Origin: CBDCZI01 sp965224495
GTDB taxonomy: Bacteria > Bacteroidota > Bacteroidia > Cytophagales > JAAEPT01
DNA length: 64,000 bases
NCBI GenBank assembly: GCA_965224495.1
Contig: CBDCZI010000020.1
Coordinates: 62,001 to 126,000, forward strand
Direction of reading: 5' to 3'
Shown here: piece by piece, positions 18,753 through 28,500 of the stretch
Layout of the letters: every line of letters starts with the position of its first letter
Position numbering within the stretch: position 1 is the first letter of the stretch
Translations under genes and position numbers: made by a program
The notes under the pieces: model-generated
What the model was told of the DNA's origin: nothing
Database searches by the model: none
Seen by the model: the letters and a program-made list of their open reading frames with translations, nothing else

Positions 18753-20054
18753 TTACACTATTTTTTTATTCATCAGAAAATGGAAAAACGGAATACCCGA
18801 ACGTAAAATCATCCAAACCAATAAGGCTACCCATATACCGTGTAAGGTATAGTTTTGTGAGATAAGCAAAGTAGGGAAGTAACCAATCAATGTCGCAACA
18901 AGTAACGAATTACGTAAAAACACGGTGTTTTCTAAACCTATATAAATACCATCAAAAGTAAAAGCTATACTACCAATAAAAACGGTTAATAGAAACAAAA
19001 TTCGTTCGTCAATAAACAGTTCTAAGACACTGATTTTTGGGGAATAAAAAGAAACAACCCCTGCACTAAAAACGAAAATAAGAAAGGTGTAAACAAAACC
19101 AACCAATAAATTTAAAAACACTCCTCGAAAGGCGACTTTTCGGATACCTCCTAATTGGTTTTGACCTTTTAGTTTACCTATAATCGCCGTTGTAGCGTGT
19201 GCGATACCATCCATAAAATAAGCTATCAAAATAAATAAGTTCGCCATAATGGTATGCACTTCGATATACGCACCACCTTGTTTGGTTGTGATACGGTTAC
19301 CAATTAAGATACAAGCGTTCAATAATAAGGTTCTTAAAAAAAGGTTAAGGCTATTGGAAAATAATAGTTTCAAATAAATAGTTGTTGGGTTTTTATTGTT
19401 GAATAAGCCAAAACGATAAAAATAAACTAACGTACCGATTGCCATCACAACATGGCTAACTGTCGAGGCAATACTTGCTCCTGCAATGCCTAATTGAGGA
19501 AAGCCATAAAGTCCTTTAATAAGTATAAAATCGAGGCAAAGATTAACAAATCCTCCGACTAAAGTAACTACTAAGGCAATTGTTGTGTTTTGTAGTCCCC
19601 TAAATATTTGGAAACAAAAGATACTAAATAACAAAAACGGAAGACCTATTAACCGTATTTGGAAATAGCTCAGCGCCTCTTTGTTTATTTCGGCATCCGA
19701 GGAGTTGTAGAAACTGATAATCTGCTCAGAAAACAGATACAACAACAAAGAAATAACGACAGAAAAAACAACAACCCTTTTGAGTAGGTAATTGGTTAAT
19801 GTATGTAATTGATCGGTTTTCCCTGCTCCAAAAAGATGAGCTATACGAGCTGATACAGGCATGAAAAATGAGGATAACAGCCAAATTAATGATAAGATTG
19901 CTGAACCACCGATTCCCATTACAGCAATTCCGTTTTTGGTATAATTACCAAGCAACACCAAATCCGTCGAACCAATTAATGGCTCGGATATCCCACTAAT
20001 AATAGCAGGAATCGCTAACGTAAGTATTGCTTTATAGGAAGTGGTTTTATTCAT
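18753..20054 (-). CDS. MATE family efflux transporter (DinF-like)
   Basis: 433 residues with twelve predicted membrane helices and the MATE pattern at both halves: LAIPAIISGISEPLIGSTDL in helix 1 and PVSARIAHLFGAGKTDQL after helix 2. MATE proteins export drugs or lipid-like compounds using sodium or proton gradients; the substrate is not evident. The DinF-like branch is my inference from length and the helix 1 motif. A TAATTTTG match to the Bacteroidota -7 element lies at 20059-20066 (minus strand) right before the ATG, and the thiC terminator separates it from the thi genes. Confidence 0.88.
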   Translation of the reverse strand: MNKTTSYKAILTLAIPAIISGISEPLIGSTDLVLLGNYTKNGIAVMGIGGSAILSLIWLLSSFFMPVSARIAHLFGAGKTDQLHTLTNYLLKRVVVFSVVISLLLYLFSEQIISFYNSSDAEINKEALSYFQIRLIGLPFLLFSIFCFQIFRGLQNTTIALVVTLVGGFVNLCLDFILIKGLYGFPQLGIAGASIASTVSHVVMAIGTLVYFYRFGLFNNKNPTTIYLKLLFSNSLNLFLRTLLLNACILIGNRITTKQGGAYIEVHTIMANLFILIAYFMDGIAHATTAIIGKLKGQNQLGGIRKVAFRGVFLNLLVGFVYTFLIFVFSAGVVSFYSPKISVLELFIDERILFLLTVFIGSIAFTFDGIYIGLENTVFLRNSLLVATLIGYFPTLLISQNYTLHGIWVALLVWMILRSGIPFFHFLMNKKIV

Positions 20055-20084
20055 TAGTCAAAATTACAGTTTTCTACTAACATA

Positions 20085-20116
20085 AAAGCCCCAATGTCCG
20101 AAGAAATTGGGGCTTT
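20085..20116 (-). terminator. Terminator after thiC
   Basis: A perfect 11-bp stem (AAAGCCCCAAT / ATTGGGGCTTT) with a 10-base loop, followed on the minus strand by TTTTATG. It lies 25 bases past the thiC stop and before the MATE gene. Confidence 0.8.
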
Positions 20117-20141
20117 GTATTATTAAAATGAGATGATTAGC

Positions 20142-22007
20142 TTATTTGTAAACCTCAGCACCTTCCTTACGGAATTGCTTTGATTTCTCTTCCATTCCTT
20201 TTTGCAACGCATCTTGTTCTTCTATTCCTTGTTTTTTTGCAAAATCACGCACGTCTTGAGAGATTTTCATTGAACAGAAATTCGGTCCACACATCGAACA
20301 GAAATGGGCAGTTTTTGCTCCTTCTGCTGGTAATGTTTCATCGTGGTATTCACGTGCCGTATCAGGGTCTAAAGCCAAGTTAAATTGATCTTCCCAACGG
20401 AATTCAAAACGAGCTTTTGACATGGCATTATCTCTGTCTTGCGCTCCTGGGTGACCTTTTGCTAAATCGGCAGCGTGAGCAGCTAACTTATAAGTAATCA
20501 CACCAACTTTTACATCATCACGGTTAGGTAAACCTAAATGTTCCTTTGGAGTCACGTAACAAAGCATTGCAGTTCCGAACCAACCAATCATAGCCGCTCC
20601 AATACCTGAAGTAATGTGGTCGTAACCTGGTGCAATATCAGTAGTCAAAGGTCCTAATGTGTAAAAAGGAGCTTCGTGACACTCTTTCAATTGCTTGTCC
20701 ATATTCGCTTTAATCATATGCATTGGCACGTGACCAGGTCCTTCGATGAATGTTTGTACATCGTGTTTCCAAGCGATTTTTGTTAATTCTCCTAACGTTT
20801 CTAATTCAGCAAATTGTGCTTCATCATTAGCATCTGCAACCGAACCAGGACGTAAACCATCTCCTAAAGAAAAGGCTACATCGTAAGCTTTCATAATCTC
20901 ACAGATTTCTTCAAAATGCGTGTATAAAAAACTTTCTCTGTGATGAGCTAAACACCACTTTGCCATAATCGAACCTCCACGAGAAACAATTCCTGTTACA
21001 CGTTTGGCTGTCATTGGAATATAACGTAATAAAACCCCTGCGTGAATAGTAAAGTAAGAAACACCTTGTTCTGCTTGTTCGATTAGCGTATCTCTAAAAA
21101 TCTCCCACGTTAAATCTTCTGCCTTACCGTTTACTTTTTCAAGTGCTTGGTAAATCGGCACTGTCCCTATTGGAACTGGAGAATTTCTCAAAATCCACTC
21201 TCTTGTTTCGTGAATATTTTTTCCTGTCGATAAATCCATCACGTTATCAGCTCCCCAACGACAAGCCCAAACTGCTTTTTCCACCTCTTCTTCAATAGAT
21301 GAAGTTGTTGCTGAGTTACCTATGTTGGCATTCACTTTAACTAAAAAGTTACGTCCAATAATCATTGGTTCACACTCAGGATGGTTAATATTGTTAGGAA
21401 GTACAGCACGACCTCTTGCAATTTCAGAACGTACAAATTCAGCCGTAATTGGCCCAGTGTGTACGTGTGCTCCAAAATTATCTCCAGGGTGTTGTGTTAT
21501 CCCTAAGTCATTTGCCTCACAACGTTGGTTTTCACGAATGGCTACATATTCCATTTCTGGTGTGATTATCCCTTGTTTGGCATAATACATTTGAGAAACG
21601 TTTTTACCTTTTTTTGCTTTCAAAGGTTTGTCCAAATACTCAAAACGTAAATGGTCTAATGAGTTATCATTTAATCGCTCTCTTCCGTAAGCTGAAGATA
21701 TTTCGTCTAACTGCTCCACGTCATCTCTGTCCAAAATCCATTGCTGGCGTAATTTTGGTAATCCTTTTCTAACATCAATATCAATGTTTGGATCTGTATA
21801 AGGTCCTGATGTGTCATAAACAGCAATAGGTGCGTTTGGCTCTCTTGTTTTTCCTCCGTCAAAAGTTGATACCGAGTCAGCTAAAGAGATTTCACGCATA
21901 GCAACTTCGATGTCGTGAATTTCGCCTTTTACATATATCTTTTTAGAACCTGTAAATGGCGCTTGTGAGATTACATCTTCTGATGGTTTTGAATCTATTC
22001 CTTTCAT
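20142..22007 (-). CDS. thiC: Phosphomethylpyrimidine synthase
   Basis: Radical SAM enzyme that turns aminoimidazole ribotide into hydroxymethylpyrimidine phosphate, the pyrimidine half of thiamine. 621 residues, close to the usual bacterial length. The C-terminal CSMCGPNFC supplies the CX2CX4C ligands of the [4Fe-4S] cluster. Other strongly conserved blocks include TIHAGVLLRYIPMTAKRVTG, SRGGSIMAKWCLAHHRESF and SLGDGLRPGSVADANDEAQF. It follows thiS by 77 bases under one TPP riboswitch, and a terminator closes the unit. Confidence 0.97.
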   Translation of the reverse strand: MKGIDSKPSEDVISQAPFTGSKKIYVKGEIHDIEVAMREISLADSVSTFDGGKTREPNAPIAVYDTSGPYTDPNIDIDVRKGLPKLRQQWILDRDDVEQLDEISSAYGRERLNDNSLDHLRFEYLDKPLKAKKGKNVSQMYYAKQGIITPEMEYVAIRENQRCEANDLGITQHPGDNFGAHVHTGPITAEFVRSEIARGRAVLPNNINHPECEPMIIGRNFLVKVNANIGNSATTSSIEEEVEKAVWACRWGADNVMDLSTGKNIHETREWILRNSPVPIGTVPIYQALEKVNGKAEDLTWEIFRDTLIEQAEQGVSYFTIHAGVLLRYIPMTAKRVTGIVSRGGSIMAKWCLAHHRESFLYTHFEEICEIMKAYDVAFSLGDGLRPGSVADANDEAQFAELETLGELTKIAWKHDVQTFIEGPGHVPMHMIKANMDKQLKECHEAPFYTLGPLTTDIAPGYDHITSGIGAAMIGWFGTAMLCYVTPKEHLGLPNRDDVKVGVITYKLAAHAADLAKGHPGAQDRDNAMSKARFEFRWEDQFNLALDPDTAREYHDETLPAEGAKTAHFCSMCGPNFCSMKISQDVRDFAKKQGIEEQDALQKGMEEKSKQFRKEGAEVYK

Positions 22008-22084
22008 CTTTTATTTGTTTTTGGCAGTGAGCCGATAACTTATTTCTTTACTTTACAGCCCTTCTAAAAGGGTTGTTATTTATT

Positions 22085-22288
22085 TTAACCTCCTTGTGTT
22101 GCTTTGATAACTGTGATTTTATCATTTGCTAATAAAATAGTTTGCTCCCAATCTTTCCGAGAAACAACTTTATTATTCACAGCAATGGCAATTCCTTTTT
22201 GCTCGAACAATTCCTTTTGAATCAAAAGATTTTGAAGCGAACATTCGTTTTCCAACGTTTGTAACTCGTTGTTTACAATTACTTCCAT
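22085..22288 (-). CDS. thiS: Thiamine biosynthesis sulfur carrier ThiS
   Basis: 67-residue ubiquitin-like protein that carries sulfur as a C-terminal thiocarboxylate for thiazole formation. The final TQGG is the required di-glycine tail, and IAVNNKVVSRKDWE with DKITVIKATQGG fits ThiS. It is the first gene after the TPP riboswitch. Its usual partners ThiF and ThiG are not in this window, so they must be elsewhere if the pathway is complete. Confidence 0.93.
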   Translation of the reverse strand: MEVIVNNELQTLENECSLQNLLIQKELFEQKGIAIAVNNKVVSRKDWEQTILLANDKITVIKATQGG

Positions 22289-22335
22289 AATACTATTATT
22301 GATTGACTGTAGGAACGATAAAAAAATAGTTCGAA

Positions 22336-22418
22336 CGACTTTTCCCTACGCCAGTATCAACTGTTTCAGGTTCGGAGGGTAAAGTCTCAGTCCTATTTTG
22401 TGGACACCCCTAAAGCCA
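22336..22418 (-). ncRNA. TPP riboswitch (THI element)
   Basis: On the minus strand the conserved THI blocks occur in order: GGGGTGTCC, CTGAGA, ACCCTCCGAACCTGA and CAGTTGATACTGGCGTAGGG, with an outer stem GGCTTT/AAAGTC. It lies about 50 bases upstream of thiS and just after a strong promoter, so it should lower thiS-thiC expression when thiamine pyrophosphate is plentiful. Whether it blocks transcription or translation cannot be decided; I see no clear terminator between it and thiS. Confidence 0.95.
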
Positions 22419-22424
22419 ATAGCC

Positions 22425-22455
22425 CAAAGGTACGCCTATTTCTTCCTCATTACAA
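22425..22455 (-). promoter_or_regulatory. Bacteroidota-type promoter of thiS-thiC
   Basis: On the minus strand a -33 TTG (22455-22453), a 20-base spacer and a -7 TACCTTTG (22432-22425) match the Bacteroidota consensus. The predicted start lies right before the riboswitch. Confidence 0.85.
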
Positions 22456-22484
22456 GCGTATTAATACATAATTCCATAAAAACA

Positions 22485-22520
22485 AAAAAAGTCAAAATGA
22501 TAAATCACTTTGACTTTTTT
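22485..22520 (-). terminator. Terminator after the 8.6-kb adhesin gene
   Basis: A perfect 12-bp stem (AAAAAAGTCAAA / TTTGACTTTTTT) with a 12-base loop, 22 bases past the adhesin stop. The T run is present on both strands, so it also insulates the thi promoter. Confidence 0.8.
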
Positions 22521-22542
22521 GTTTTATTTAAATAGGTATAAG

Positions 22543-25500
22543 TTATTCAACTACCAGCTTAACATGATAGATATCTACATTTGATACCGTTTCAATAAGA
22601 TAGATACCTGGTTTAAGATGCATTGTTTTTCTTACTATGCCATCTTCATCTAGTCCTAGGTCATCTTCTTCAAGCAAAATCTCACCTTCTAAATCATAAA
22701 TTGTTAATCGCACTTTTTCACTATGATTTGTAAATTCAAACGTTATTTCATCTCCCGTAAAAGATGGGTTTGGATAAATAATCATTTTATAATCTTCCTC
22801 CTTCTTTTTTGAAAGGACATTAACACTAATTACTTTAGAGTAAGTAAAATCACCTTGGTAGTCAATTGACTTTAATCTATAGTAAATCACACCATTCTCT
22901 GCATCATCATCAAGGAAAGAGTAGTTACTCTGGATAGTAGAGGTGCCTTTTCCGTTGACAAACCCTATGTTTTCAAAAAAGGTTAAATCGTATGATCTTT
23001 CTATTTCAAACCCATAATTATTATGCTCTTGTGCCGTAATCCATCTCAAGGCAATATTCCCTTCTATTAAACTTACTTTAAACTCTAGTAGTTCAATAGG
23101 TAAAACGCCCGCAGTAATTGAGCCAATAGTAAATTGTTTTTTACTAAAATGAATTACACTATCGGAAACAGCTTCATTTATCCCGAGATTATAAACACCT
23201 CCTCGTCCATACCAATAAGAGTTTACTGCATCCCACTCTACAACCTCAGCATCACCTGGATTGGCATGTGCAGTTGACCACGCCCAATTTAAAGCTATAC
23301 CTCCATTTGCTTTCCCACCTACTGGTCCTTCAATATCCCAATAACCTAGGTCTGTAATACTCGTTACTTGGGGCGTCTCTGTTTTGATATTAGCAGTAGG
23401 GTAACCATCAAGTAACGGGTCTTTATCATAAAATCTAGAACACCAAAGACCTGCCGTTGGCGAATTCACCCTTGCATATGAGTATTGGTAATCATCACCA
23501 ATAGGGAAGGTAAACGTACCACCAGTCACCATCGTTTTACAAGCATTCCCCTGTACATGTGAGCTATCCCAAGGCTGAGTGATAAATCCAATATCTTTAT
23601 CCATCAAAAACACATTATTTCCTGGTATAATTCTTCCTTTTTGAAAATCTATTTCCTTCTTCACTTCTACAGTTCCGTTATCAATGTAAACATCACCGAC
23701 TGTTTTACCTAAAGTCATATTATAAATTTGGTTTTCACCCTCCATTGAAGTTTTTATATGACTGTCTTTTGTTCCTGTGAAATTAATACCTCCTGTTCCT
23801 GAATGAAATTTACCGCCATTTCTAAGAGCAATATCCCCTTGCAAATCAAAAGAGGTGTTATTAATTGTATTATCAACAGTTACCCCATCAATTACTATTG
23901 AATCTCCTACCGTAGTCGATATTGCAGGCAAAACTCTCGTTCCCGTTCCCGAGAAAGTCAAACTCCTGATTTCTGAAACCCTTGCACTACCTGTGTAAGT
24001 CCCTGTTCCAGAATACTCAATACCTCCTCCTGTTGTTGTTAAGAAATCATCATAAGAGCCTCCAGGTAATAGTCCAGTATTCATATCTATAACACCTGTT
24101 CCTGTTACAATACCTAGGTTGTGTTTAATGGTGGAGTTAACCTTTACTTTTCCACTAATTTCTGTCTGGTACACATTGATACTATTTGCATCAAAGGTTA
24201 TTGTATGTCCATTTTGTACAATAACTTTTGAGCCTATTTGAGGAATTTCATTGATCACTCCGTCCTTCAACCAGTTTGTAGACAAGTTCCATATACCTGT
24301 GTTTTGTGAAACATAAATAGGTACGTTAATCGGAAATGCATTGTTTGGTACAGGTGTTTTTGTGTCTCCACAAGTATAATCAATCAATATTGAAGTAGTT
24401 ATATTAGTTACATCAAAAGTGATTTCATTAATTAATGTATCCACATCTGCTGATATAGGACCTAAAATACCGTCTGGCACTTTTAAAACCCAACTTCCCC
24501 CTACAAATTTAGCAGAACCATAGATGCCTTCATCTCCATTAACATCGTTTTGATCATAATACATCTTAAGAGTACCGTCTAATTGACTACCTGGTGAAGA
24601 ATATAAGATTCTCCAATAAAAATCTAATAAATTTTGAGAATACGCAGCGGCCAACGTTGTTGGGTGTTGTTCATTCACTGCTCGAATAATTACATCCATT
24701 CTTCCAGCTCCTGAATTGGTCAAATTAAGATCTATTGGACTTATTTTCCCTGTAACTCCTATCGGTAAATATTGATTGTAAGATTGTCCCGCATATAAAA
24801 CTAACCGGACACCGTAAGAAGACGTACGCCCATTAGTACGTATCATTTTAGTTTTATCAAAACCTACTCCCGTAACCGTTGTTGCTGAATAGATGAACAT
24901 ATAATTATCTCCTATACTAAGACTCCCATTTTCTAATTCTATATCTTTATAAAAGAAAGAAAGCAAGCGTTTTCCACTATATTCTAATAGTTCTACATTA
25001 GAAGTATTATTTACTCTAATTTTATCAAACCTAGTATTGGTTGAAGCTCCTCCTGTTTCTGATTGTATATATTGAGTTTCGGTACCATCAAATACAACAG
25101 CTCCTGCGCTAGAATAAAATCGTTTGTTATTCATCATGTTTCCAGCAACATGAAAATCATTATCTTCGGTATAAAAATTAGACGCATTCCTTACGTTGTT
25201 TGCGTAAGTCTCGCTACTCACACCTAAAACCGTTCTACTTGTACAGTTATTTGTCAAGTGATTAAACCTTGTATTTCCTGTAACATCCACTCTTGTACCT
25301 CTGCAAAAGGTTGTTCCTGTTTTTCCTACACCCGCTTCAAAGCCTGTAAGCCCTGCGTTGTTATCCCAAGTGTCAGATACATAAATATCTAAATCATTTC
25401 CTTTCAATTTTGAACCTGAACCGATAATCAGGTTTTTAATTTGTAAAGGGTTAATTAATAAACTTCCTATTGGATTGTCTCCTGCACCTGATATCTCCAA

Positions 25501-28500
25501 AGTGTTTAACTCCTCTGTACTATTGATACCAATGGTTGTTGCTCCATTAGACCCGCCGCCAATTAATACCGTAGATGCTCCCGATTCTGAAAATACAGAT
25601 GGGTTTACAATAGCGAAAGCGGCGTTTATTACTGATCCATTTCCACTTTCTATACTTAAACTTCCTCCAGAACGTGTGTATTCAGAACCCGCTCCTATCA
25701 ATTCAAAGACTCCTCTTTGTGGGTGAGAAGCTCCATTAATTCCAAATCTAGCAATCCCACTTGATTGTGTGTATCTTAAAACAGAAATTGCGTCAAGTAG
25801 CTCTCTCATCATTTGACCTCCAACATGTAGGTTACCTCCAGAAACTAACAATTCAGCTCCTCCTGATGAAGTGTAAATTAAATTGTTTGTATTTCCGTCA
25901 CTACTCATATCTACTGTTCCTCCAGAAACAATAAGGCAACCATCAAGTGATACATTTGAGCTGACTACATTTACCTCTCCTTGTTTCACTTCAAGAGCTG
26001 AACCATTAGGTATAAGGAAATCTGCTCCCCCTGTTGATAAATCAATATCAATATCAACATCGTCAAAAACTAAACGACCATGTCGTATCTCAACTGGCTT
26101 AATTGCTGTATTTGACACTCCATGTAAAGTGAAGTCATCAGAGAAAGTAAATGATTTAGTTTTATCAGTCCCTTTATTCATCACTACACGATAAAGCTGA
26201 GGCACGTTTGTTCCTCCCCTTGTATAAGTATTGTTCGTCTCTCCTTGTAATTCAAGAACAACTCTTGTACGGGTATTACTTTCCCATAAATCTATTCTAG
26301 ATGAGTTTAATGTCCCTTGGGTAATATCCCCTTTTACAATCAATTTATGCTCTACGTCTATAACCCCTCCTTGTGGTATCATTCTTCTTGTATGACTATT
26401 TGTGTATGTGGTAAAATCAATGTTTCGCCCGACAGTTACCGTTATAGGTGTTGCTTGATTAGGGAAAAGTAATGTACCTCCTATCCAAAAACCTAGTAAC
26501 ATATCTCTTTTCATGACCATGTCTCTTTGCGGTATCATGGTTGTGTTTCCTTGAATAATCAAATCATAATTAATAGCTAAACTATTCGAAAATGTTTTCG
26601 TTCCTCCCTCAACCATTAAACTTGGTATTGGGTTCGGAGGAGAAGAAATCGTAGCGCCTCCACCAAAATACAAATAAACAGAATTGGAGTCTGTTCCTAT
26701 ATCTCCAAAATCACCACTAAGATTAATCGTTCGAGGTCCGTTGAAAGACACCATACCTGTCCCTGTAACTTTTCCCATATCATAAGTTCCGTTTACATGA
26801 AACTGTAGCCTAGGAATATTCTCTGAATGAGGTATTGGGTAATTCACAAAATCGTGATCCAATACCACTTTTGCAGGAGAAGGGACTGATGCCACTCTCA
26901 CATTCATTCTACATCTGTCTCTAATAATAGCAATACTCCCCGTTGTTGGCACCTGCCCTAAAGTACCTGTTGTAGGGTCTCCTTTTCTCCATCTGTTTCC
27001 GTCATGCCAATTTCTCTGTCCAGATATTTCTCTTGAATAAAAAATATCAGGCGTTCCTGTAAAACGATCAACTACTCCTGCTGTATAATTTGCATTTTCT
27101 AAGGTGAAATTAGAACCCGCATCAAATATCAATGTATTAGTTGCAGTATTAATATTTGCAGGAAGTTCTGAAGAACGTGTATAAGGATCTACATCTAAAA
27201 CTTTCCCTGGTACAAAATCCGTTTCGTCAGTAGTTGCTCCATCTCCATCATCAGTCACATCACTATCGTAATAATTAGCTTGTAAATTAATCTTAGGCAA
27301 TCCTGCGGTGTACGAGTTTGTTACCCCCCAATAATAATTAAGGTAATCACTATTAGGTGTTAGGTTTGTTGTGTTCAGTCTGCTGTTGACAGGTCGTACT
27401 GTAATATAAGCCGACTCGGTAACTCCCGTCATATCTGACATCGTAACGGTTACTGGTGTATAACGAGAAGTCCCGTCACCAACATCAATATCTCCATTAT
27501 CTATACCAACACCTATAGGGAACACAAATTGACTTGAGGCATTTATTGCATTCACTCCATCAGTAGGTATTAATAGAGATAGTCCTCCATCAGATTCGTT
27601 ACCGTCTGTAATAAACATGTCTTGTACAGAATTACACCCTCCAGCACATCCTTGGTAATTGGCTTGACCTCCAGCAAGAGCTAATTCCAACTCGTCTATC
27701 TTTAGGTTATGTCTATTTAAGTTTAATCGACCATGTTTATATTGAAAACTTTGAATAGCAACATTACTAACCATATCAACAATATTATTTGCATTATTCC
27801 ACCTTACTCGACCAAATTTAGAATTGTCATTGGTTAATAATACAAAAGGAGCATTAGAGTCTCTAAACTTAATCATATCATTTCTTGACCCTACAGAAGC
27901 ATGAGGAACAAGCCCATTATAAAGACCAAAAGTCCCATAATTAAGTACAGTATCACAATACATTCGAATACTAAAATTTGTATGATCAACAGTTCCTGAA
28001 AGTAATTTGAAAGCTGGGCCTGTAACACGAATTAAGTTATTTCCATTATTACTGTTTATATTCTTACCTCCCGAAATAAATAACGTGTCCATCACACCTT
28101 TATCAATGATAAAATAATTTAAACGTTGTTCATTACCTACCGCTGAACCTGTTTTATTATCAAAAATCAAGTTTGTATTTCCATCACCTAACATATAAAG
28201 ATTACATCCATTAGGCATATCTCCACTGTTCTGTATTTCAAAGTTACCATAAACCTTAATTGCATTTCCCTGATGCGCTAAGGTTGCATTTGATTCAACT
28301 AACAAATCACCTTTAACAATGAGTGGTTGGTTAGTAATCGTTCGCACAGGGTTACCACTTGACGCTCCTTCGATAGTGATATCTTGCGAACCATCATCAC
28401 TATTTCTTAAAGTTAAATTATAAAAAGGTGCTTTAGAAGAGATACGGCAAACCGCTCCAGCAGGTGTTGTATTAGCAACTTCTACAATAACATTTCCTCC

